In this document: in pieces, positions 1 through 6,291 of the stretch | Position numbering within the stretch: the stretch's first letter is position 1 | How the letters are laid out: each line of letters starts with the position of its first letter | Assembly (NCBI GenBank): GCA_947258635.1 | Contig: CAMYJM010000071.1 | Location: 1 to 9,102, forward strand | Length of the DNA: 9,102 nt | Direction: 5' to 3' | DNA from: an uncultured Acidimicrobiaceae bacterium | GTDB lineage: Bacteria > Actinomycetota > Acidimicrobiia > Spongiisociales > UBA5794 | The notes under the pieces: model-generated | What the model was told of the DNA's origin: nothing | Databases searched by the model: none | What the model saw: the letters and a program-made list of their open reading frames with translations, nothing else | Made by a program: the position numbers and the translations under genes

Positions 1-2
1 CG

Positions 3-116
3 CCGCCGTGGCGGCAGGCTCCCGGCTCCCCGTCTGGCAGCGACCCGCGTCCGTGGCGGGAGCGTATCGGCGACTTCAAGACCTATCCGGATTACGAAGT
101 GCCCGGGTCGACATGA
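3..116 (+). CDS. 3' end of an unidentified protein (5' partial)
   Basis: The frame beginning at base 3 is open from the left edge to a TGA at 114-116 and encodes 37 residues ending in a tail rich in charged and aromatic residues (PWRERIGDFKTYPDYEVPGST, the first P dropped here in practice as it is only context). The TGA shares ATGA (113-116) with the ATG of the next gene, the usual sign of translationally coupled genes in one operon. The tail is too short to assign a family, so no function is offered. The competing plus-strand frame through this stretch is only the unsupported upstream extension of the PlsY-like gene. The ATGA junction and the protein-like composition are the only support. 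Confidence 0.5.
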   Translation, partial: PPWRQAPGSPSGSDPRPWRERIGDFKTYPDYEVPGST

Positions 117-793
117 ATCTGGTGCTGTTGGCCGTTGCCGGCTACCTGATCGGCACGATCAGCTTCACCCGCCTCGCCGCCCGGATCATTGTCCCCGGGG
201 AGGACATCTCTGAAACCGACTTCTCCGTTCCCGGCACCGAGGAGACGTGGACCTATCGAGGCGTTAGCGCCACCAGTCTGCTCGAGCGGGCCGGCTGGAA
301 ATGGGGCCTCGCAGTGATCGTTCTCGATGCGCTCAAGGCCTTCGTGCCGACGATGAGCGCCCGGCTGGCGACGGGCGGCTTCACGGCTGCAGTGGTTGTG
401 GCCATCGCGGTGATTGCGGGACACGTGTGGCCCGTGTGGTGGCGGTTCGTTGGGGGCCGCGGCCAGTCGAGCCTGCTCGGAGCCCTGTTGGCGATCGATG
501 TGCTCGCGGTTCCGGTCGGAGCCCTCGCCGGTGCCGTCGTGGGACTCGTCGTCTTCACGTCGGTGTATTTCGCGCGCAACATAGGGCCGGCCCTCCTCAT
601 CCCCTGGTTCGGGGTGGCGGCCGGAGTCGGGCCCCAACTCTGGTTCGCCGTTGCCGTCAACGTGATCTACTGGACCGTCACCCGGGGCGATGTCAGGGAG
701 GAACTGCGGGCTCGCCGGGCGCGCGGCATCCCGCAATTGGGCTACCGCGGCCGGCTGGCGCTGGCCTGGCACGACTTCTTCAACGAGGACTGA
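113..793 (+). CDS. PlsY-like membrane protein (glycerol-3-phosphate acyltransferase family, divergent)
   Basis: This is a 226-residue integral membrane protein resembling PlsY, which transfers an acyl group from acyl-phosphate to glycerol-3-phosphate at the start of phospholipid synthesis. Family features seen: an N-terminal helix with GTISF (14-18), a D-A-L-K segment (72-75) matching the usual DxxKG region, and GHVWPVWWRFVGGRG (103-117), close to the PlsY GHxxPVxxxFxGGKG signature. Hydrophobic helices lie near 3-17, 65-80, 91-105, 122-150 and 158-188, followed by a basic tail (191-226). The loop that normally carries SGNxGATN instead reads RGVSATSL (49-56), and the GGKG lysine is arginine, so activity on the standard substrate is uncertain and it may be a specialised paralogue. 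A longer reading from base 8 is possible, but the ATG at 113 overlaps the upstream stop as ATGA and begins just before the first membrane helix, so it is preferred. It ends 7 bp from the convergent sigma-like gene. Confidence 0.72.
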   Translation: MNLVLLAVAGYLIGTISFTRLAARIIVPGEDISETDFSVPGTEETWTYRGVSATSLLERAGWKWGLAVIVLDALKAFVPTMSARLATGGFTAAVVVAIAVIAGHVWPVWWRFVGGRGQSSLLGALLAIDVLAVPVGALAGAVVGLVVFTSVYFARNIGPALLIPWFGVAAGVGPQLWFAVAVNVIYWTVTRGDVREELRARRARGIPQLGYRGRLALAWHDFFNED

Positions 794-800
794 TCCGATC

Positions 801-2975
801 TCAGCCGGGCCGGGCGAGCAGCATCTGCTGGCCGCCGCCCCCGAAGCCGAGGAGCCCGCCGCCCTCGCTCCAGCCGACCAGGAGCATCGAGCCGTTGCCG
901 ATGGCAATGGCGCTGGGGTGAAGACCGGGATCTTCGAGCGGCAGCGCCGTCCATCCGGAGCCATCTTGTGACAGGAGGATGTTGACCTCCGGACGGCCGC
1001 CCCGGCCGGGGTTGCCGAACTCGGCCTCGCGGTAGATGGCCTCCCATGCCTCTTCAAAGGCGCGGTCGTCGAACTCCACGACGACCTCCCCCGTTTCGGG
1101 ATGCGTGATCGTGATCTGCTCCGCACGAGTCACATCCTCTTCATAGACCTCGACCACGGTCGTGCCTTCACTATCGATGACCTGGAACTTGCCATCGCTC
1201 GATGCGAGCACCGTGAATTCACCGGCTTGAATCTCGGCCGGTCCCAGCGCGACGCCGGCGGCGGCGCCATATCCAATGCCAACGATCCCGTCGGCAGATG
1301 TGAAGAACTGATTGATGATCCCGGCCGGCACGTCGGCCTGCTCCCATGTGATCCCGTCGCTCGTCCTCCACACGCCTGGACGGCCGTCGGACTTGGCGGC
1401 GCCGGCGACTATCAGCTCATCGTCCCAGGTCGTGAGCGCAGTTGCCGCGAAATCGGCCGCCGGACGCACCCACTCCTCCCCGGAGTTCAACCACAGTGCG
1501 GGCCCGAATTCGCCGTATGCGAGCGCGGCGCTCACCTCGCTCGTCTTCGCCAGATTGCCGATCCCGTTGACGCCCGGTGGGCCGGCCGTCTCTGCCACCT
1601 TCCAATCGACACCGTCCTCGCTGGTCCACACGATCGAGCGGTTGCCGGTGATGAGCGCGACCAACTCGGGATCCAGGTCGAGCTCCTCCCACGTCATCGT
1701 TTGGGCGACCCGACCCTGGTTGTCGTAGAACTGCATGCCGTTGGCGTCTTGACCCCAGCCGTGACGGAGGAGCTCGGGATCGACCACCTCGCGGAGCAAT
1801 TCCTCGGGATTGAACTCCGCCCCCTGCTGGCCAATGATGGTGAACCCGGAATCGGAGACGGCGGCAGAAGCCACCCAGGTGTGGAGGTCGACGACTCGAC
1901 CGCCTATCTCGACCGAGCTCGCCAGCGGCAGTTCCGCCTGGCTCCAGGTCTCACGGTCCTTCGAGACGTACACCAGGGTCGATTCTCCGCCGCGACGTTC
2001 GTCGACCCCGCCGCCGACGACAACGAGAACATCGGGCGTCGCCACCATCTGCTGGAACCACATGTTCTGAGCTCCCGGCGGCCCCGGAGTAGCCAGCCAA
2101 TCGAGACCGGTGCTCGACCGCATCATGACCGGACGGCCCCGGCCGTCTGTTCCCAGCAGGTAGAAGTCGGTGCCGTCGTGGGCCAATGCCATGATGTTGT
2201 CGCCGGATACGGGGAGCGGCACTCGCTCCCACACGACGTTGTCTGCGGTGAGCGCCGGGCCCGGGGCGGCCTCCGTCGGTGGTGCGCTGGCGGAGGGCGG
2301 CTGCGGCGGCGACGACCCGGCTTTGCCGATGACCGTCATCGCCCCGGCAACCGTGGCGATCATGAGCGCCCCGCCCGCGGCGAAGGCGCCGATCTTCTGC
2401 ACCGCACCCTTGGTCTTGACTGCCTCGAGCCGGGTGAGCGGCTCGGCGAAAGTGGCGGCGCGCGTTTGGAGCGCCCGGGAGATCCGCTCGTTGTCGAAGC
2501 CGTCGCTTTCGAGCCGCGCCAGAAGGGCTCGGGTTGCGGGGCCAACGCCGTCGGCCGCCAGGGCGTGGCTGATCTCGCTGTCGTTCCATCCGAGGACGGT
2601 GCGCATCACCAGGAGGCCGCGCTCGTCGAATGACAGCTGCTTGAACCGATCGAGTGGAGCGGGATCGGCGTCTTCGGGCGGACCGGACAGGCGGAAGCCG
2701 CTCACCTGGCGGGACTTCCTACCCATCTGCTTGTGCGCCCACTTGAAGGCGAGAGCCATCACCCCCACGTCCGGCGGGACGTGCTTTGGCTTGCGGAACT
2801 TGCGGCGCCACGCGGTGAACCCGGCATCGACGCCCTCGGTTGCGAGGTCGCGATCGTTGGTGATGGTGGCCAGCGCCCGGAAGATCTCTCCCCGACTCTC
2901 GCTGTACAGCTGATCGAACGAGGTCGCCACCACTCGACCGGGCGGTGTCGTCAAGAGGTCGTCCCCGCGCTGCAT
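801..2975 (-). CDS. Membrane-tethered ECF sigma-like protein with C-terminal extracytoplasmic beta-propeller-like domain
   Basis: This 724-residue protein has three parts. Residues about 17-92 resemble sigma-70 region 2 (SFDQLYSESRGEIFRAL, then DLATEGVDAGFTAWRR). Residues about 108-156 resemble region 4: FDERGLLVMRTVLGWNDSEISHAL, with the family's D-E-R and E-I positions but a weak recognition helix. A basic linker leads to one hydrophobic helix (about 195-217) and a Pro/Ser/Ala-rich stalk (221-242). Residues 245-724 contain repeated S-x-D-G-x-x-W-like units near 286, 337, 451, 538, 590 and 668, reminiscent of Asp-box/BNR or beta-propeller blades. Predicted topology is regulator inside, propeller outside. 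ECF factors with C-terminal membrane-linked domains are known, and here sensor and regulator would be one chain. No separate anti-sigma gene is adjacent. The start at 2975 has no Shine-Dalgarno but has a -10-like box at leaderless distance. Whether the degenerate region 4 still binds a -35 element is not decidable from sequence alone. Confidence 0.78.
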   Translation of the reverse strand: MQRGDDLLTTPPGRVVATSFDQLYSESRGEIFRALATITNDRDLATEGVDAGFTAWRRKFRKPKHVPPDVGVMALAFKWAHKQMGRKSRQVSGFRLSGPPEDADPAPLDRFKQLSFDERGLLVMRTVLGWNDSEISHALAADGVGPATRALLARLESDGFDNERISRALQTRAATFAEPLTRLEAVKTKGAVQKIGAFAAGGALMIATVAGAMTVIGKAGSSPPQPPSASAPPTEAAPGPALTADNVVWERVPLPVSGDNIMALAHDGTDFYLLGTDGRGRPVMMRSSTGLDWLATPGPPGAQNMWFQQMVATPDVLVVVGGGVDERRGGESTLVYVSKDRETWSQAELPLASSVEIGGRVVDLHTWVASAAVSDSGFTIIGQQGAEFNPEELLREVVDPELLRHGWGQDANGMQFYDNQGRVAQTMTWEELDLDPELVALITGNRSIVWTSEDGVDWKVAETAGPPGVNGIGNLAKTSEVSAALAYGEFGPALWLNSGEEWVRPAADFAATALTTWDDELIVAGAAKSDGRPGVWRTSDGITWEQADVPAGIINQFFTSADGIVGIGYGAAAGVALGPAEIQAGEFTVLASSDGKFQVIDSEGTTVVEVYEEDVTRAEQITITHPETGEVVVEFDDRAFEEAWEAIYREAEFGNPGRGGRPEVNILLSQDGSGWTALPLEDPGLHPSAIAIGNGSMLLVGWSEGGGLLGFGGGGQQMLLARPG

Positions 2976-2981
2976 CGGCGA

Positions 2982-2987
2982 AGACTA
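2982..2987 (-). promoter_or_regulatory. Putative leaderless -10 box of the sigma-like gene
   Basis: On the minus strand TAGTCT (TANNNT) is followed by six bases (TCGCCG) and then the ATG at 2975, so the expected transcription start coincides with the A of the start codon. The leader region shows no purine-rich Shine-Dalgarno. This is the geometry of leaderless transcripts, common in actinobacteria. The hexamer is short, so chance occurrence is possible. The 70 bp separating this gene from the stop of the upstream E1 gene makes an own promoter reasonable. Confidence 0.45.
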
Positions 2988-2995
2988 GGGAGTCC

Positions 2996-3020
2996 TAAGT
3001 ACTAAGTACTAAGTACTTAG
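2996..3020. repeat. Tandem heptamer array (3 x TAAGTAC) ending in a 12-bp palindrome
   Basis: Three exact head-to-tail copies of TAAGTAC occupy 2996-3016 and run into TTAG, so that 3009-3020 (CTAAGTACTTAG) is a perfect 12-bp palindrome. It is a striking AT-rich island in high-GC DNA. Relative to the ATG at 2975 the copies span -21 to -41, and the palindrome -34 to -45, where a -35 element or operator would sit. It may be a regulator binding site, an unusual -35 region, or simply a short intergenic tandem repeat dispersed in this genome. Confidence 0.7.
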
Positions 3021-3045
3021 TGGTCGGTACGCGCCGTTGCTGCCT

Positions 3046-5073
3046 CTAATACCTCGCCAGCTTGAGGGCGCGTTCGGTGATGCCGTCGACGCTGGGCATG
3101 ATCTGGCTCTCGAGGCCTCCGGAATAGGGGAACGTCGGCACCTCCGGGGAGGCATAGCGTTGGATCGGAGCGTCGAGCCAGTCGAAGGCCTTCTCTCCGA
3201 TTTGGGCGGCCACTTCGGCCCCGAAGCCGAGGAACTCGTTGTCCTCGTGGACGATGAGCACCTTGCCGGTATGGGAGACGGCGTGTTGGATCGATGGCCA
3301 GTCGAGCGGGCGCAGCGAGCGCAGGTCGAGCACGCGGGCGCTCACTCCCAACTCGGCGAGACGATCGGCCGCTTCGACGGCGTAATGGGACATCGTCCCG
3401 TACGCCAGGATCGTCAAGTCATCGCCGAGACGGCGCAGCGCCGCCTTGCCCAGCGGCACGATCCAATCGCCCTCCGGCAGCGGGCCCTCGGCGAGGCGGT
3501 ACAGCCGCTTGGGCTCGAGGATCATCACGGGATCGGGGTCGGCGACCGCCGAGCGCATGAGGCCGAGGACGTCCGCCGGCGTCGACGGCACCACGACCTT
3601 GAGGCCGGGTACATGGGCGTAGAAGGCCTCGATCGACTGCGAGTGATAGAGCGCACCGTGCACGCCCCCGCCGTAGGGCACCCGGATCACCATTGGGCAA
3701 GTCCACCGCCCGTTGGAGCGGTAGTGAATGCGCGCCGCTTCCGAAACGATCTGATCGAACGCCGGGTGGATGAAGTCGGCGAATTGGATCTCGGCGATTG
3801 GCCTTCCGCCGGCCGCAGCCATTCCGACTGCCGTACCGATGATCAACGACTCCGCCAACGGCGCGTTGAAGGCGCGATCGACACCGTACTCGTCCGTGAG
3901 ACCAAGCGTGGCCTTGAAAACGCCGCCCTTGGGGTCGGCCACGTCCTCGCCGAAGACGCGCACGTCCGGCGAGTTCTCCATGGCGTCGTGAAGCGATCGG
4001 TTGACGGCAGTGATCAGGTTGACTTGCGGCCCGTCGGGCACCTGCTCGATGGTCGTCACCGCGGAGGTCGGAACGATCGGGTTGGCGTAGACGTGGCTGA
4101 GCGCATCCGTGGGGGCCGGAGCCGCCTCGGCCGCGGCGACGGCGTCGGCGACGAGTCCGTCGACCTCCTCGGTGAGGGTCTCCTCGAAGCTCTCACTCAA
4201 GAGCCGCGCCTCGATGAGGTACTGCCGCAGGCTCTCGATCGGGTCACGACGCCGCCACATCTCGACCTCTTCGGGGCTGCGGTACTTCCTGTCGTCGTCG
4301 TCCGACGTATGGGGGCGCAGCCGGTAGGTCTTGGCCTCGACGAGCGTCGGGCCTTCCTTGTTGCGGGCCCGTTCGACGGCCGCGGTCATGACGCCGTATA
4401 CCGCGAGCACGTCGTTGCCGTCGACCTCGATGCCGCGGATGCCGTAACCGGCGGCGCGTTCCGCGACCGACCCGGCGACCTCCTGGGCGTATGGCACGGA
4501 AATGGCGTACAGGTTGTTCTGGATGAGGAAGATCAGCGGAAGTTGGTGGATGCCGGCGAAGTTCATGGCTTCATGCCAGTCGCCCTCCGAGGTGGCTCCC
4601 TCACCCGACGTGACGATGACGACGCCATCCGATCCTTCGACTTTCAGCCGATAGGCGATGCCACAGGCGTGCGGGAACTGGGTGGCGATCACCGAGGAGT
4701 GGGTGAAGATATTGCGGTCCGGCTCGGACCAGTGGTTGGGCATCTGGCGGCCGCCGCTCGCCGGGTCGGTCGCCTTGGCAAACACCGCGAGAAAGAACTC
4801 CTCAGGCGTCAGCCCGAGCGCCAGGTTGTAGGCGATGTCGCGGTAGTAGGGAAGCGACCAGTCGCGCTTGGCATCGATGGCGAAGGCGGCGCCTACCTGG
4901 GAAGCCTCGTGGCCGGCGACGGACACCACGAAGGGAACTCGGCCCTGTCGATTGAGCGCCCACATGCGATCGTCCACCCTGCGGGCGAGAAGCATGGACC
5001 GGTACATGTCGACCACTTGCTCATCGCTGAGGCCGAGCGCTTTGTGGCTCATCGTATTGTCGAGATTCAACAT
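3046..5073 (-). CDS. Branched-chain 2-oxoacid dehydrogenase E1, fused alpha and beta subunits
   Basis: This 675-residue protein is a thiamine diphosphate-dependent E1 that decarboxylates 2-oxoacids and acylates the lipoyl group of E2. Residues about 1-320 are the alpha half: the ThDP/metal motif runs from SGEGATSEGDWHEAMNFAG (156-174) to QNN (185-187), and a loop HTSDDDD (255-261) matches the conserved loop of the family. After an Ala/Pro-rich linker (about 311-325), residues about 350-675 are the beta half: GED (375-377, with the cofactor-activating Glu position), RVPYGGGVHGALYHSQSIEA (464-483) with conserved histidines 472 and 477, and the C-terminal VHEDN to FPYSGG segment. The usual GDG of the alpha motif is GEG here. 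Most E1 enzymes have separate alpha and beta chains; fused forms are known in some bacteria. Substrate preference for branched-chain oxoacids is inferred from the overlapping leucine/valine dehydrogenase gene. E2 and E3 are not in the window. The start at 5073 is fixed by an extended Shine-Dalgarno site at 5081-5091. Confidence 0.93.
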   Translation of the reverse strand: MLNLDNTMSHKALGLSDEQVVDMYRSMLLARRVDDRMWALNRQGRVPFVVSVAGHEASQVGAAFAIDAKRDWSLPYYRDIAYNLALGLTPEEFFLAVFAKATDPASGGRQMPNHWSEPDRNIFTHSSVIATQFPHACGIAYRLKVEGSDGVVIVTSGEGATSEGDWHEAMNFAGIHQLPLIFLIQNNLYAISVPYAQEVAGSVAERAAGYGIRGIEVDGNDVLAVYGVMTAAVERARNKEGPTLVEAKTYRLRPHTSDDDDRKYRSPEEVEMWRRRDPIESLRQYLIEARLLSESFEETLTEEVDGLVADAVAAAEAAPAPTDALSHVYANPIVPTSAVTTIEQVPDGPQVNLITAVNRSLHDAMENSPDVRVFGEDVADPKGGVFKATLGLTDEYGVDRAFNAPLAESLIIGTAVGMAAAGGRPIAEIQFADFIHPAFDQIVSEAARIHYRSNGRWTCPMVIRVPYGGGVHGALYHSQSIEAFYAHVPGLKVVVPSTPADVLGLMRSAVADPDPVMILEPKRLYRLAEGPLPEGDWIVPLGKAALRRLGDDLTILAYGTMSHYAVEAADRLAELGVSARVLDLRSLRPLDWPSIQHAVSHTGKVLIVHEDNEFLGFGAEVAAQIGEKAFDWLDAPIQRYASPEVPTFPYSGGLESQIMPSVDGITERALKLARY

Positions 5074-6155
5074 CTCTTCAGATCACCTCCCGGGCCCATT
5101 CGTGTTCGGAGCCCTCCTATAGTCTCGATTCGCGCCTCCGCCATGCGCACCGCGGCAGTCGTCGGATGGACCCGGTCCCGGTCGGCGACATCGAAGACGC
5201 AGGCGACATTGTCGGCGATGCCGTCGACGGCGGCCGCGGCCTTTTGCCAGTCGTATCCGCCCGTTTCGTGAGCGATGTTGATGACGCCCCCCGCATTGGC
5301 GACGAAGTCTGGAACGTAAGTGATGTTGCGTTCAGCCAGCCGGTCGGCGTCCTGAGGGGTCGCCAGCTGGTTGTTGGCGGAGCCGACGACGGCGGCGCAG
5401 CGAAGTCGCGGGATCGTTCGCTCGTTGAGCGCTCCGCCCATGGCGCATGGCGCGAAGATGTCGCACTCCACGTCCCAAATCTCGTCGGCCGCCCTGATGG
5501 CGGCGCCGTATTCGCGCTGTACATATTCGAGGGCGGCATCGTTGACATCACTTGCGATCACTATGGCGCCGGCTTTGGTGAGCTTTTCGACCAGGCTGGT
5601 GCCCACTTTGCCGACGCCCTGCACCGCAACCTTGCGTCCGGCAAGCTCCTCGTCATCCCACAGCCGGGCCGCCAGTGGCCGCAGCGCCGCCATGACTCCA
5701 CGGGCCGTGGCCGGTGACGGGTCTCCCGACCCGCCGTGTTCGATCGAGAGGCCGGCGACGTACTGGGTCGCGCGCCGGATCATCACCATGTCGGCTGTTG
5801 TCGTTCCCACGTCTTCGGCCGTGATGTAGCGTCCCCCGAGGCTCTCGACCACCCGCCCGTAGGCACGCAGCAGGTGCTCCGACTTGTCCTCATGGGGATT
5901 GCCGATGATCACCGCTTTGCCCCCGCCCAGGTCGAGCCCGGCGGCGGCGGACTTCAGGCTCATCCCTGCCGACAGGCGCAGTACGTCGTCCAGGGCGTCT
6001 TGCTCATTCGGGTACAAAAAGAATCGGGTCCCGCCGAGAGCGGGACCGAGTGCCGTCGAGTGGATTGCGATGATTGTCTTCAACCCGGATACCGGGTCCT
6101 GGCCAAACACCACCTGTTCATGGGTGGCTGTGCCTATCGCTTCGAATACTCCCAA
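5067..6155 (-). CDS. Leucine/valine dehydrogenase (Glu/Leu/Phe/Val dehydrogenase family)
   Basis: This 362-residue NAD-dependent amino acid dehydrogenase reversibly deaminates branched-chain amino acids to 2-oxoacids and ammonia. GGTRF (41-45) and GMSLKSA (64-70) include the substrate-carboxylate lysine 68. DLGGGKAVI (75-83) carries the catalytic lysine 80, and both positions match the well-known numbering of leucine dehydrogenase. The Rossmann motif VQGVGKVG (178-185) is followed by an acidic residue, D203, after the second strand, consistent with NAD preference. DVGTTTADM (115-123) and PDFVANAGGVIN (282-293) are also typical. Length equals the usual valine/leucine dehydrogenases, and leucine versus valine specificity cannot be told from this. 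The start is TTG at 6155, supported by AAGGAGC eight bases upstream. Its end overlaps the fused E1 gene by 7 bp, giving a two-step route from amino acid to acyl-CoA, usable for catabolism or for branched fatty acid primers. Confidence 0.93.
   Translation of the reverse strand: MGVFEAIGTATHEQVVFGQDPVSGLKTIIAIHSTALGPALGGTRFFLYPNEQDALDDVLRLSAGMSLKSAAAGLDLGGGKAVIIGNPHEDKSEHLLRAYGRVVESLGGRYITAEDVGTTTADMVMIRRATQYVAGLSIEHGGSGDPSPATARGVMAALRPLAARLWDDEELAGRKVAVQGVGKVGTSLVEKLTKAGAIVIASDVNDAALEYVQREYGAAIRAADEIWDVECDIFAPCAMGGALNERTIPRLRCAAVVGSANNQLATPQDADRLAERNITYVPDFVANAGGVINIAHETGGYDWQKAAAAVDGIADNVACVFDVADRDRVHPTTAAVRMAEARIETIGGLRTRMGPGGDLKRC
5081..5091 (-). promoter_or_regulatory. Extended Shine-Dalgarno site of the E1 gene, inside the dehydrogenase gene
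   Basis: The minus strand reads GGGAGGTGATC, seven bases before the ATG at 5073. GGAGGTGATC pairs over ten bases with the bacterial 16S 3' end. The same bases encode the G-P-G-G-D-L region at the C terminus of the upstream dehydrogenase. It settles the E1 start and suggests strong initiation by ribosomes at the 7-bp gene overlap. Confidence 0.85.
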
Positions 6156-6163
6156 AACGGAAA

Positions 6164-6170
6164 GCTCCTT
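6164..6170 (-). promoter_or_regulatory. Shine-Dalgarno supporting the TTG start of the dehydrogenase
   Basis: The minus strand reads AAGGAGC, then eight bases (TTTCCGTT), then TTG at 6155. This spacing supports the rare TTG start. No better ATG or GTG lies close by, and the protein N terminus aligns with the family's usual start. Confidence 0.7.
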
Positions 6171-6224
6171 CGAACTGGTCTTGCCTGGCCCCGCCGACTG
6201 CGGCGAGGTTGCTGCCCACTTCCA

Positions 6225-6230
6225 ATTCTA
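6225..6230 (-). promoter_or_regulatory. Candidate -10 box for the dehydrogenase-E1 operon
   Basis: TAGAAT on the minus strand is a good TANNNT -10 match in otherwise GC-rich DNA and would give a leader of roughly 60 bases before the TTG start. No convincing TTGACA-like -35 is seen 16-18 bp upstream, so this is only a candidate. Confidence 0.35.
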
Positions 6231-6277
6231 GTGCCGTGACGGGAGAACGCCTCGGACGGCAAGGCGCGTGACCGAGT

Positions 6278-6283
6278 TAGCAT
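6278..6283 (+). promoter_or_regulatory. Candidate leaderless -10 box of the DUF8083-like gene
   Basis: TAGCAT lies eight bases upstream of the ATG at 6292, and no Shine-Dalgarno is visible, so transcription could begin at or next to the start codon. It also argues against the GTG at 6268 being the true start, since that lies upstream of the box. A -35 element is not evident. Confidence 0.4.
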
Positions 6284-6291
6284 CGGGCTCC

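Noticed and set aside
8..112. N-terminal 35-residue extension of the PlsY-like protein
   Set aside because: It overlaps the protein-like tail of the upstream gene, and the ATGA junction at 113 gives a natural start right before the first membrane helix.
92..1126. Minus-strand open frame of 344 codons across the PlsY-like gene and the sigma-like 3' end
   Set aside because: It crosses two well-supported genes, is rich in Arg/Ser/Pro and shows no domain.
1101..2633. Plus-strand open frame of 510 codons opposite the sigma-like gene
   Set aside because: Arg/Gly/His-rich shadow with no recognisable domain. The opposite strand has a coherent domain layout.
2996..3020. CRISPR or transposon-end reading of the TAAGTAC repeats
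   Set aside because: The unit is 7 bp with no spacers, only three copies, no nearby transposase or cas gene, and no matching inverted copy elsewhere in the window that I can see.
3037..5271. Long plus-strand open frame of 744 codons opposite the E1 gene
   Set aside because: It mirrors the E1 gene codon for codon in high-GC DNA, has low-complexity Arg/Gly/Val/Asp composition and no family motif. The minus-strand E1 is unmistakable.
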